This document shows, one piece after another, positions 9,289 to 18,060 of a DNA stretch of 31,989 nt; position 1 is the first letter of the stretch; every line of letters starts with the position of its first letter. The translations under genes were made by a program, and so were the position numbers. The DNA is from Trichomonas tenax (lineage: Eukaryota; Parabasalia; Trichomonadida; Trichomonadidae): NCBI GenBank assembly GCA_023091735.1, contig JALKBU010000580.1:1-31989 (forward strand). The letters run 5' to 3'. The notes under the pieces are model-generated. The model saw only the letters and a list, made by a program, of their open reading frames with translations, searched no databases and was not told the DNA's origin.

Positions 9289-9346
9289 GCGACTGTCTCA
9301 AAGACAGCATGAGGATGGGTCCCCATGATGTCTTTGAGACAGTCGC
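9289..9346 (+). repeat. Hairpin with 17-bp perfect stem inside the left arm
   Basis: GCGACTGTCTCAAAGAC (9289-9305) pairs perfectly with GTCTTTGAGACAGTCGC (9330-9346) around a 24-nt loop. The corresponding hairpin of the right arm (about 9825-9884) has lost several pairs. Confidence 0.9.
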
Positions 9347-9763
9347 AGCTAGTTTTTGCTACTCCAGGACGAAATCGGAATTTCAATAATTTAGCTATAT
9401 ATGATATGAAGAAAATTTGATCAAAGTGTGAATATTTGTATCAATTTTCAAAAGTTGTCTATGAAGTGAGCAGATGATGTGTATTTAAAGCATACTTGTT
9501 TTCGGTTATATTTATCATATTAAATTGTCTTACAAAGAGATTTTGAAAGTGATCTTTAAAATAAAAATTTTGAATATATGAATTATAACCAAATATATGT
9601 CATTTTCATTAAACAAGGTCATCATTTATGCGATTTTGATAGGATATTAATTTTTTGCAATTACTTTAAAAAAATAAAGTTTGTAAGTAACATTTGCACC
9701 AGAACACACCCGAAATACTAACATCTGGTCTGGTTTGGTGCAAAGAATACCTACAAACTCGTC

Positions 9764-9806
9764 CAGGACGAAATCGGTGAAAGTATTGAAATTCCAATTT
9801 CGTCCT
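9764..9806 (+). repeat. Local inverted repeat at the inner edge of the right arm
   Basis: AGGACGAAATCGG (about 9764-9776) is followed by its near reverse complement CCAATTTCGTCCTA (9793-9806). The same module also occurs once at the inner edge of the left arm, giving three copies in the element. Confidence 0.75.
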
Positions 9807-10002
9807 AGAGTAGCAAAAACTAGCCGCGACTGTCTCAAAGGCACCATGGGGATCCATCCTCATGCTGTCTTTAAGATAGTGGCAATTACTTTTTCATGAA
9901 GTCACTTTTGGAGTCACACCCTTTTTATAATATGTCAGATTCATTCGTCAAATTTGACATGTTAAGTGTCACTTTTCGTTTGATGGAATATTATACGCAA
10001 CG

Positions 10003-10019
10003 ATTATGATAATATATTA
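10003..10019 (+). repeat. 17-bp direct repeat, right flank
   Basis: This is an exact copy of 9114-9130 in the same orientation, directly outside the right arm. Confidence 0.75.
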
Positions 10020-10086
10020 GAAGTAAAATTATCGAAAACATTATTTGGCGGGAGAAAAGTGACATAATTATTATTTATGTCCAACT

Positions 10087-10260
10087 TCACTACAAAATAG
10101 CTGAAATCAAGCTCGGTCACTACAAAACAGATCGAAAACACGCTCAGTCACTACAAAGTAACTGAAAACAAACTCAGTCACTATAAAATATCCCAAACAA
10201 GCTCAGTCACTACAAAGTAGCTGAAATCACGCTCAGTCACTACAAAATAGAGTCAAACAC
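10087..10260 (+). repeat. Minisatellite, unit about 30 bp, about 5.8 copies
   Basis: Six successive units begin TCACTACAAA or TCACTATAAA and end GCTCAG or a close variant, with unit lengths of 29-31 bp. The array starts about 70 bp after the right flank of the inverted-repeat element. No coding frame runs through it. Confidence 0.92.
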
Positions 10261-11165
10261 TAGTTGATAAACTAATAGATGAAAGAAAGGAGATCAAAGA
10301 TTATGTCAAAAATAATATGTTGTAAATTGTATATATGTATTTGTTTTTTTTTTTTAATAGTAATTGTTGTTAATATTCTGTATTTATATGTATTGTATAT
10401 TTGATATAATATTGATGGCTGCCATATCATATGAATGTGACAGTTTCATTGAATGCAGCGTAAAATAAATGCATATAATACTACATGGATTGAAACTGTT
10501 GAATTGCGAGAGAATCGAAGAATGTGGAAAGTCATGCACGACAGACCACTGTATTTTTACTAGGTCGTGGAATATCTACATTGGTAACCTTAAAAAGCAG
10601 TAATAAACTAGTGGAGAACATGTGAACGATATTTTAACGAAGTTCGATGGCATCCTGTGCAGACAAGGTTGCTCTTGTTCATCAGTGATGTCATGATCAT
10701 TTACCTTGCTTTTGCAAGGTCCCGAAGGGACTGCAGCGGCGCTATTATCGCCAGAGGCAGGATTTTCTTTGTAAAACTGTGCTTTGGTCCAAAAAAAACA
10801 GATCTTGGCATCAAAACTTACCTCACTTGACATGCTTAGCCTTTTGGAAGATGCTCTTTGTTGACAACCATATGAAAAAAAAATTGTTTTACTTATATCG
10901 TCATCTTCAAATTTTCTTATTTTCTAATTCGTTTTTAATTTTTATGGATTATTCATTGATTTATCATAATTCCTAAATTACAATTGCAAAATATATTATT
11001 TCGTGGTATGAAATATTGCAATAAATAAAAGGTGCGTTTATATTGTATTAAGAAATCGAATTCAATGAATATAATTATGAATTTAAATATCAAATATCAA
11101 CATATTGTTGCATTATGTTTGTGATGCAATCTTATCAAGTCTCTTAATTCCGTTCTAAATTCAAA
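10261..11165. other. Spacer with one weak open frame
   Basis: This stretch is mostly AT-rich. An 85-codon minus-strand frame at 10576-10833 lies in a patch of visibly higher GC content (around 10620-10760, with AGGTCCCGAAGGGACTGCAG). Its product (MSSEVSFDAKICFFW...) has no recognised domain, signal or membrane helix and crosses an A8 run. It may be a fragment of a transposon or of a decayed gene. I do not call it a gene. Confidence 0.4.
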
Positions 11166-11273
11166 AGTATTCTTCTTGCGCCAAATATATACGGAATTAT
11201 TAAGCGTTCATGCGACAAAATTAATAAGTGTCATCCACAGAGAAAAAACTTTCAACAGTTTCCTCCAGTGTAA
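11166..11273 (+). pseudogene. Second copy of the P4-ATPase-like gene end
   Basis: Read on the plus strand, the frame gives SILLAPNIYGIIKRSCDKIN followed by KCHPQRK and FQQFPPV, then TAA at 11271-11273. The first 33 codons match the minus-strand product of 8832-9083 almost exactly, so this is the same gene end in opposite orientation. Nothing upstream supplies the rest of the protein. Confidence 0.45.
11168..11267 (-). repeat. Inverted repeat copy B (100 bp)
   Basis: This is the reverse-complement partner of 8868-8967, with 4 differences by eye. Confidence 0.9.
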
Positions 11274-11362
11274 TTGATATTTTCCTTATCCGAACTGATT
11301 GATGATTAAAACACAAGGATTGGTTTACATACATAATTCAAATAAAATATTTAACAAACAAA

Positions 11363-14025
11363 TTATATGGAATTAGATATTGCAGCATCAGATTTGATTC
11401 CTTCTAATTTTGGATCTGCACCATTGGACATTAAAACAGCGGCCATAGAATGACCTGATGCATTGATTCCTTTGATCGAGGAGTGTCCAGAACCAGACAC
11501 AATTACAGCTGCATTGCCGTTCTCTCTAAATGTGCCTGAAGAAATCAATGATGATTGGCATTGAAGAATGACAATTCCTGCAGTTTGGAATTTACTAATG
11601 TTGACATTGTCGCTTTCTAACATCTCAGTACTATCTACATATATTGCACAGTTTCCTGCTTTTTCTAGATTCTCTTTCTTTAATGTTGCGGATGACTTCG
11701 ATAACACAACAATGGATGATTCCCCTTTGGTGTTCTTGTACTTATTATCACTTGATGACAATGAACTTCCCAGTCTTGCCTCTATCGCCTGGTTGTTGTC
11801 GCTGAATGTTGATTTCGTAACATCGACGGATGATTTATGAGAACATAATATACCGCATTGGCATTTCTCGAACACTGAATCCGATATATCTCCTTTTTTC
11901 TTCTCGCCTACGAATTGAAGCCCGTTCTTGCAATTAGAGAATGTGGAACTTCTGATCTTAGCGAAGCTCTTTCCAGAGCAAAGAATGGCATTGGAAGAGA
12001 GATTGGAATCCCTCGGCATTGTTACTGATTTGTTGATCAATAATATTGCACCTTGCTTATTTCCAGACATCTTACATTTCTCGACGGTCGATGAACCTTT
12101 CTCGTTGCATATTATTCCACATGCATTATCATTGATGACAGAATTCTTCAAGACGCCTTTGCAGCTGCGGAACTCAAATGCCACAATTCCATTACCGTTA
12201 GCAGTTGATTCAGATATTTCAGTGTCACTTTTAGAACAAACTACGCCGGCATTCCTGTTGTTCAGCAAGCTAATAGACTACAGTATGATGTTAGAGGAAT
12301 CTGTTGAATCAATTCCACTAACACCGCAATTCTCGATTGTCGTCTTCGATATATGGCATTTCTTAACGCCATTGAGAATAATTCCATCTTCAGCACTCGA
12401 AGAAATCTTCGAATCCGATATATCAAGTTCGGATCCATTAACAGCTGATATGGATGATTTCTGTGTCTTCAAAAATGTGCAAGATTTGATTCTCAACTTG
12501 CAGGCACCATCAGAATTGATTCCGCATATTAGGGAATCAAAGTTTGATTTTTCAGCATCAAAGTTTGCATTGTCGGTGAGTAAAACACCTCCTTCTGTTC
12601 CAAAGAATGAATCATCAACTGATTTAACACTCGCAGAGTTCTGTGCATAAATCAAACTGGGCTGACCACAGGAAACATACTTATTTCCATGAAGATTTAA
12701 CGAGCAGTTTTGCAATGCTTGGATTGCAGGACCTTTGCAATATGATATTGTTGACTGACTGATAGAAGGTGATGATGAATGAACGACAACGCCACTTCCA
12801 TCACATCCTTCGATATTACATGAAGTCAATGATATTGAGCCAGACGAGCCGATTTCAAGGCCATTAGATCCGCACCCCGTTATAGTGCATCCTTCGCATT
12901 GCATGTTTGACTGCCCTTTGCAGATGAAGCAGCTCTTCTGGTGGCATGTGATTACGCACTTCGTGAACCTCGCTGAAGCGTTGCAGCATATCACAACGCC
13001 GCTGGATGAAGACTCATTGATTGTACTGTTTTCAACTGATATCTGAGCTTCCTCAAACGGGAAAATCGATGGAGACTTTGTTGAAGAAATTTGCGAGTTT
13101 TTGATGTGTGTCACTGAGCTTAACGAAGCGACTACCGATGGAGCGTACTCCGCTGACACGTAGCAATCTGATATCCTTACTGATCTTGAATGAACGTAAA
13201 CAGCAGAATGGATTTCAGAGTATTTTTGACATATCTTGAATCCTTTAAGGGAAACTCCCTCTGAATTTATCATAACTGTATTGTTCTTACCTGGGAAAAG
13301 TATAATAACCTCTCCTTGTGCAATTAAACTAATTGGTTTTTCCAAATTTAATTGAACTTGGTAAAATCCGGATGGAATGAGAATTTGAGAATTACTTTGC
13401 GCGTTTGATACTATTTGTTGTATGTTTATGTCATCGTTCACAGTATATTGATAATTTTGATATTCAATCTCTGGGAATGGTGGTATTTTCAGGATGTGGC
13501 TCGGTTTTGGAGATGAGGCACTTTTGGCTGAAGATGTTTTGGATGTCTTCGACGCAGATGAATTTTTCGCCTTTGAAACTTTTGCTGTTTTCTTTCATTT
13601 CCTTTTTTGAAACTGCCTTCTTCTTTGATTTTGACTTCATTTTCTGGCTCTTTGTGCCATTATCTGAAGTTAATGTAACGTTATCTTGGGTATCTGTGGA
13701 TCGCGTTGTTTCTTCGTCTGAACTTGTAGTAAATTCTTCGGAACTCTCTGACACAGTTTTCTTTCCATCGTGTGTGCCTGTCCTTGTCTTTTTCTTTTTG
13801 ATTATTTTTTTTTCTTTTTCATGGTTTTAACAGGCGGTAATTTGTCAATCGAAGGCTCATCAGTGGTGGCTTCTTGTGTCTTATTTCCTTTCTTCGATTT
13901 CTTTTACGAGGACATTTAAAACTTAATTTTAAATTGTCACTTTTCACGTTTTTAGGAGGTACCTTAATTTTAGCACTTTTCGTTACTATCGGCACTTTAA
14001 AACTTAAATCGTCATATTTTGACAT
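11363..14025 (-). pseudogene. Right-handed beta-helix repeat protein, broken gene
   Basis: An apparently single protein of about 887 residues is spread over several frames on the minus strand. It starts MSKYDDLSFKVP (ATG at 14025). A Lys/Ser/Thr-rich basic region changes frame near 13900, again at an A9 run (13805-13813) and again near 13590. It then reads through IPPFPEIEYQNYQYTVNDDI into a long series of short beta-helix turns (for example SLTSCNIEGCDGSGVVVHSS and SISQSTISYCKGPAIQA), about 20-24 residues each, as in pectate-lyase-like folds. One in-frame TAG at 12278-12280 splits the helix, and the frame continues beyond it (SISLLNNRNAGVVCSKSD) to TAA at 11363. Such repeats often serve carbohydrate or protein binding; no catalytic motif is visible. 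Either a decayed gene or clustered sequencing errors in A-runs would explain the breaks. Confidence 0.85.
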
Positions 14026-14576
14026 TTTCACCTTATTTATGTAACTTATAAGTTATCTTAACCACCAATGAAATCTTTTGTTGCTCCTCTTTGGCGCCAT
14101 TGTTAATCTCACACTGCTACACTTCCCTCGAAATAAACAGTTATTTTCTAGTTCAGAATGCGCTTCCACGTTCACATGAAAGTTGACGATTAAACATGTT
14201 TAGTCAGTATTTAATATAATACAGACTAGTGCACCTATTTAACCTCCATCATATTATAGAGTAATTCAATCTGAAGTTCAGTTTCTTTTGAGATCGAAAT
14301 CAAAGATGTTTTTGTTTATGATCGTTCAGTTTCTATGGCAAATTATTTATACAGAGTAAGTGCCCATTAGAAATTGATATTCCAACACATGCAGCTCTAA
14401 AGATGGAGTAACAATCAAAAAAATTACTTCTAAACATCAAAGAAGCATCTGTAATATAATAAGAGCACGTTGGCAGCATAGAGGTATACAATTGCAAATC
14501 CCGGAACAATGGAGTTCGAACAGAGATGAATATTGTCACTTTTGGGCTCATTGATGACACTTTTTGAAAAATGACG
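14026..14576. other. Spacer with possible gene remnant at 14305-14553
   Basis: On the plus strand one frame starts MFLFMIVQFLWQIIYTE at 14305, hits TAA and TGA, then stays open to TGA near 14553 (ending NRDEYCHFWAH). Both stops fall within a 39-nt segment that begins GTAAGT and ends ACACATGCAG. Other frames of the same stretch also look partly coding, so this may be a decayed gene. No confident gene is called. Confidence 0.35.
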
Positions 14577-14589
14577 TCACTTTTCATTT
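14577..14589 (+). promoter_or_regulatory. Initiator (Inr), Trichomonas type
   Basis: TCACTTTTCATTT matches the published Trichomonas vaginalis initiator consensus TCAYTWYTCATTA at 12 of 13 positions. The presumed +1 A (14579) lies 17 nt before the ATG, within the short 5' leader usual for trichomonads. Confidence 0.7.
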
Positions 14590-14595
14590 TTATTG

Positions 14596-15954
14596 ATGAC
14601 AGCACAAACATTAGATTTAGCTACTCGTCCATTCCCAAAGCCAGAGACAATCGCCGCCCAGCGCGCTAGAATTCTCAAATGGCTCCACGAGAAGGTCCCA
14701 GAGTCATGCGAAGGCAATGCTGCGATTGTCATTCCGGGCCTCCATGATCACTACCGCCCACGCAGTGACCAGGACCCATACTTCCGCCAGGATTCCAACT
14801 TTTGGTACATTACTGGCGTGAACATTCCTGGATGCGAAGTTTACGTCGATATCAAGACAGGCAGGACAGTTCTCTTCCATGCTGAGGACGAGGAGGACTT
14901 CGAGATGTGGGCAGGACCACAACCAACACTCGCAGATGTCCGTGATAAGTACAAACTCGACGATGTCATTCTTATCACTGAGAAGGAGAAGTTCCTCGCC
15001 GATAACAAGGTCGGAAAGATCTACAACTGGGACGATCAGATCCTCCTCGAGTGCTTCGAGGAAGTTCGCCAGTGCAAGCTTGACGAAGAAATCGAAATCA
15101 TGAAGTTCTCTGCTGGAATCAATAACCTTGCATACCGCAAAGTCCTCCAGAACCTTAAGCCAGGAATGATTGAATTCCAAGTCGAAGCTGAAATGCAGTA
15201 CGTATATTATAGCCATGGCTGCTACGCATCTCCATTCCAGATGACAGTCTGCTCTGGCCCACTTTGTGCCATTCTCCACTACCACAAGAAGAACCGTCAG
15301 ATCCAAGATGGTGACCTCGTTTTGATCGATGCAGGTGGCGAATACGAATTCTACTGCGCAGACAACACGCGTACATACCCAGCAAACGGCAAGTTCTCTG
15401 AGGACCAGAAAATCATCTACACAGCTGTCTTAAACACACAGAAGGCCGTTATCAACGCCGCAAAGGCTGGCATGACATGGGCCGAGCTTGCCATGCTCTC
15501 CGCAAGGACGATGGCGAAGGATCTCATCGCATGCGGCCTTCTTATCGGAACAGTTGATGAAGTTGTCAACTCTGGCGCCCTCGAAGCATTCTACCCACAC
15601 GGCCTCGGCCACGGAATGGGACTTGATGTCCATGAAATCGGAGGCTGGCCACGAGGAACAGTTCGCCCAAAGACTCCACACATGAGATATCTTCGTATGG
15701 GCAGAACACTTGCTCCAGGCATGGTCATGACAGTCGAGCCAGGCTGCTACTTCGCTCCTTGCCTCTTCGAGCGTGCTTTGGCTGACCCAGCTCGCGCGAA
15801 GCATATCAACGCCGACGTTGCTCGCCGCTTCCAGAAGACGGTCGGTGGCGTCCGCATCGAGGATGACATTGTCATTACGGCTGACGGATGCATGAACCTT
15901 TCCAAGGATATTCCAAAGGAGATTGACGAAATCGAAGCTCTTATGAAGCACTAA
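14596..15954 (+). CDS. Xaa-Pro aminopeptidase/prolidase family metallopeptidase (M24B)
   Basis: The protein has 452 residues from ATG 14596, the start supported by the Inr. Residues about 10-150 form the aminopeptidase P N-terminal domain (PYFRQDSNFWYITGVNIPG), and about 165-440 the pita-bread catalytic domain. All five metal ligands are visible: D245 and D256 (LIDAGGEYEFYCADNTRTYP), H339 (HGLGHGMGLDVHE), E381 (TVEPG) and E422 (GGVRIEDD). The family uses two Mn or similar ions to cleave the bond before proline, either from peptide N-termini or from Xaa-Pro dipeptides; sequence alone does not separate the two. There is no signal peptide, so it is probably cytosolic. Third codon positions are strongly C-biased, unlike the neighbours, suggesting high expression. 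The stop reads CACTAAATC, with TAAA overlapping it. Confidence 0.95.
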   Translation: MTAQTLDLATRPFPKPETIAAQRARILKWLHEKVPESCEGNAAIVIPGLHDHYRPRSDQDPYFRQDSNFWYITGVNIPGCEVYVDIKTGRTVLFHAEDEEDFEMWAGPQPTLADVRDKYKLDDVILITEKEKFLADNKVGKIYNWDDQILLECFEEVRQCKLDEEIEIMKFSAGINNLAYRKVLQNLKPGMIEFQVEAEMQYVYYSHGCYASPFQMTVCSGPLCAILHYHKKNRQIQDGDLVLIDAGGEYEFYCADNTRTYPANGKFSEDQKIIYTAVLNTQKAVINAAKAGMTWAELAMLSARTMAKDLIACGLLIGTVDEVVNSGALEAFYPHGLGHGMGLDVHEIGGWPRGTVRPKTPHMRYLRMGRTLAPGMVMTVEPGCYFAPCLFERALADPARAKHINADVARRFQKTVGGVRIEDDIVITADGCMNLSKDIPKEIDEIEALMKH

Positions 15955-16189
15955 ATCTATTCTAAAAGTTACTATTACCAAACTGTACGATACTAATTAA
16001 TATCAACGTGAAACATAATTTTCTTTTATATGTAAAATTATTGCATAAAATCAAATCATTACTTAAACGAATTATGGAGAAATAATATGGAAATATAGTA
16101 AATATAACGCGTATATTTTAAGTGAGGAATATACACTCTGCAACATTTTGTTGATTTTTCGAAATTAATCTATCTCGTTTCTTAATCTT
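15955..16189. other. AT-rich 3' spacer
   Basis: No gene is seen. A degenerate precursor of the following 37-bp unit may begin near 16165. Confidence 0.5.
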
Positions 16190-16406
16190 TCTGATATGAA
16201 GCCAATATATATCATTTGCTAATCACTATGATATCGCATCGATCTATTTGATTTGTTTATCATTATGATATGGCATTGGTCTATCTCATTTGTTAGTCAT
16301 TATGATATAAAAGCAATTTATATCATTTGTTCATCACTATGATATTATATCATCACATTTGTTCATCGTTATGATATGAAGTCAATTTATCTCATTTGTT
16401 CTTTGT
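16190..16406 (+). repeat. Minisatellite, unit 37 bp, 6 degenerate copies
   Basis: The units start TATGATAT (TCTGATAT in the first) and contain a (T/C)ATTTG(T/C)T core. Boundaries are about 16190, 16227, 16264, 16301, 16338 (a 32-bp unit) and 16370. No frame is kept across the units. Confidence 0.88.
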
Positions 16407-16408
16407 TT

Positions 16409-16501
16409 TCATCCAGGTCACCTTTTTCCATTGCTGTTGATAACAAGTCTGTCGAAATTGTTCAATATTTTTTAAATGTGAATATTTTAAATATAGGGTA
16501 A
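16409..16501 (+). pseudogene. Ankyrin-repeat remnant
   Basis: A short frame directly after the 37-bp array reads RSPFSIAVDNKSVEIVQYFL then NVNILNIG and TAA. This fits the ankyrin consensus (TPLHxAxxxxxxEIVxxLL) and stands alone, with no start or further repeats. Ankyrin genes are very numerous in trichomonads, so a relic is plausible. Confidence 0.55.
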
Positions 16502-17072
16502 CAAAATATTTTTAGAATGGATAAAAATCAATTCCCTATGTGATGCACTATAATATATTTTGATTTGGTCATCTGAGGCGCATTTAAAAACAATCATCAA
16601 CAAAAATCAATTGTGTTTTTGAAAATATATAAGTACTGATAATTCATTGATTTTTGCTCCCAAAAAGATCCAAAAACAATTATATGAATGTAGCAGTTGT
16701 GGCCAATAAAAGCAATGCTGTTGTGAGGAAAATGATGATAAATATAAGCGACACATCAGCAATGGAAAAATGTCATCATAGAGCTCTATATATTTGATTA
16801 AGAGACAATTTAGTAAAGTATACTATATAGTATTATAAGTATATAATCTATTTTATATATCTTTGAGTCGTCATATGGCTTATGTGAAAATTTGTACAGT
16901 GTAAAACTCCTCCGAGATAGAAAATTCAACAATGATGTTTTGTAAAAGTGTTTTACATTGCACTCCATAGATATATTGTCCACATTGACATATTGATGCT
17001 ATTCTCAAAGTATCAACAACGAATTATTATCAGAACTCTTTTTCATAAATTTTAAACGTACATTTAAATAAA
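16502..17072. other. Spacer upstream of the 17073 gene
   Basis: This is AT-rich. A 37-codon plus-strand frame at 16684-16797 (MNVAVVANKSNAVVRK...) has normal amino-acid balance but no family and may be a fragment. Imperfect inverted strings GTGTAAAACTC and AGTGTTTTACA lie around 16900-16965. Nothing else is supported. Confidence 0.4.
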
Positions 17073-17645
17073 ATGACAATTAGAAGAGCTTCAACGCCAC
17101 TTCAGCAGCAAGAGATGCAAGTATCCAAACCGCGCACATATGTGAAACGCAAAACTGTATGCACAATCATCGGAGAAGTAAAAGATGCTGACTTAGCGTA
17201 CATTTACGATCCAAAGAACAGAATTCTCGGCGATTCTGAGTTAAAACGCTTGTGGAGGATAGTCAATGCTCACCTCCACTCAGAGGGACGCGAAAGTTTA
17301 AGCTATCCCAACGAATGGATTACGCAATCTGAATCTCAGAAGATTTTGGACCTGATTGAATCCCTTTCGTCATCAATCAGAAAAATACGCGATGTGACAC
17401 AGACAGCACAGTATACTAAAGAAGGTCTTCTTATTGATCAATCTGCAGACTTAAAGGAACAAATTAAGAAGCTGGAACAGAAAATTAACTACAAACAGCA
17501 GCATTTGTCAGAGATAGGAACTCTAATTTCCAAAGAAAAACTCGAAATGGGCAAAGAAAAGAAATTATTCATCCAGAAGCAAAAACCAAAACTTGCGCAG
17601 ATAGCCAGGCTTGAGAAACGCCTTGAACTCATTGCCAAGCAATGA
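17073..17645 (+). CDS. Unknown basic protein with C-terminal coiled coil
   Basis: This protein has 190 residues, rich in Lys, Gln and Glu. Residues 1-30 are basic and probably disordered. Residues 30-95 contain a compact segment (TVCTIIGEVKDADLAYIYD, LKRLWRIVNAHLHSEGRESL). From about 120 to the end a continuous helix with heptad-like Leu/Ile spacing (SADLKEQIKKLEQKINYKQQ) indicates a coiled coil. It has no signal peptide or membrane helix, and I do not recognise the family. The ATG follows an A-rich leader after TTTAAA. Confidence 0.72.
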   Translation: MTIRRASTPLQQQEMQVSKPRTYVKRKTVCTIIGEVKDADLAYIYDPKNRILGDSELKRLWRIVNAHLHSEGRESLSYPNEWITQSESQKILDLIESLSSSIRKIRDVTQTAQYTKEGLLIDQSADLKEQIKKLEQKINYKQQHLSEIGTLISKEKLEMGKEKKLFIQKQKPKLAQIARLEKRLELIAKQ

Positions 17646-18060
17646 CTTCCACTTTATTTCAAATCTTCACCTGTTTTTATAAATCTATTTTATATATGCA
17701 TCTATAATCCATATTGTTCTTAAATATGAAACAAAAATGTGGATTTACATAAGTTGGATATAATTATAACGTCAGCAATTGCTTTGAATATGAAATAAAT
17801 CAAAAATATTTGGTCAAAATTGTGTTCAGACATTTTAAGTGTCATAAATTGATAATAAAGTTTGCAGAAGATCATGTTATATCATTATGAAATGAGCAAT
17901 AGTAAGATAAAATAAATGTTTCATATTTTAGCTATTGAGAGATTTTGGGTTAAAAAACAAGATTCCATTGTAAAATTATATCGAAATTTATATATCTAAA
18001 CCTCAAAAAACAAAGAAATAATTTTTTGTTATGTAAACTATTTACACGACAAGAATTAAA
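17646..18060. other. AT-rich spacer
   Basis: It lies between two genes on the plus strand. I see no gene, RNA or repeat in it. Confidence 0.6.

Larger units (their letters stand above)
9131..10002. mobile_element. Non-autonomous long inverted-repeat (MITE/foldback-like) element
   Basis: The ends are imperfect inverted repeats. The left arm is about 9131-9388 and the right about 9784-10002. Both outer ends carry GCGTATAATA(A/T)TCCATC then AAACGAAAAGTGA. Both inner ends carry CTAGTTTTTGCTACT then a CAGGACGAAAT or TAGGACGAAAT module and GGAATTTCAATA. The arms share a block around GACTGTCTCAAAG and GCATGAGGATGG. The middle (about 9390-9780) encodes no transposase and no convincing protein, so movement would need an enzyme from elsewhere. 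A 17-bp direct repeat flanks the element. The superfamily cannot be assigned from termini alone, and 17 bp is longer than typical DNA-transposon duplications. Confidence 0.75.

Noticed and set aside
10576..10833. 85-codon minus-strand frame in a GC-richer patch
   Set aside because: No domain is recognised, it crosses an A8 run, and another frame looks equally plausible; probably a fragment.
11568..12650. Long plus-strand frames opposite the beta-helix gene
   Set aside because: They are antisense shadows of the repetitive beta-helix coding sequence.
14704..15981. Long minus-strand frames opposite the peptidase
   Set aside because: They are shadows caused by the C-ended codons on the plus strand.
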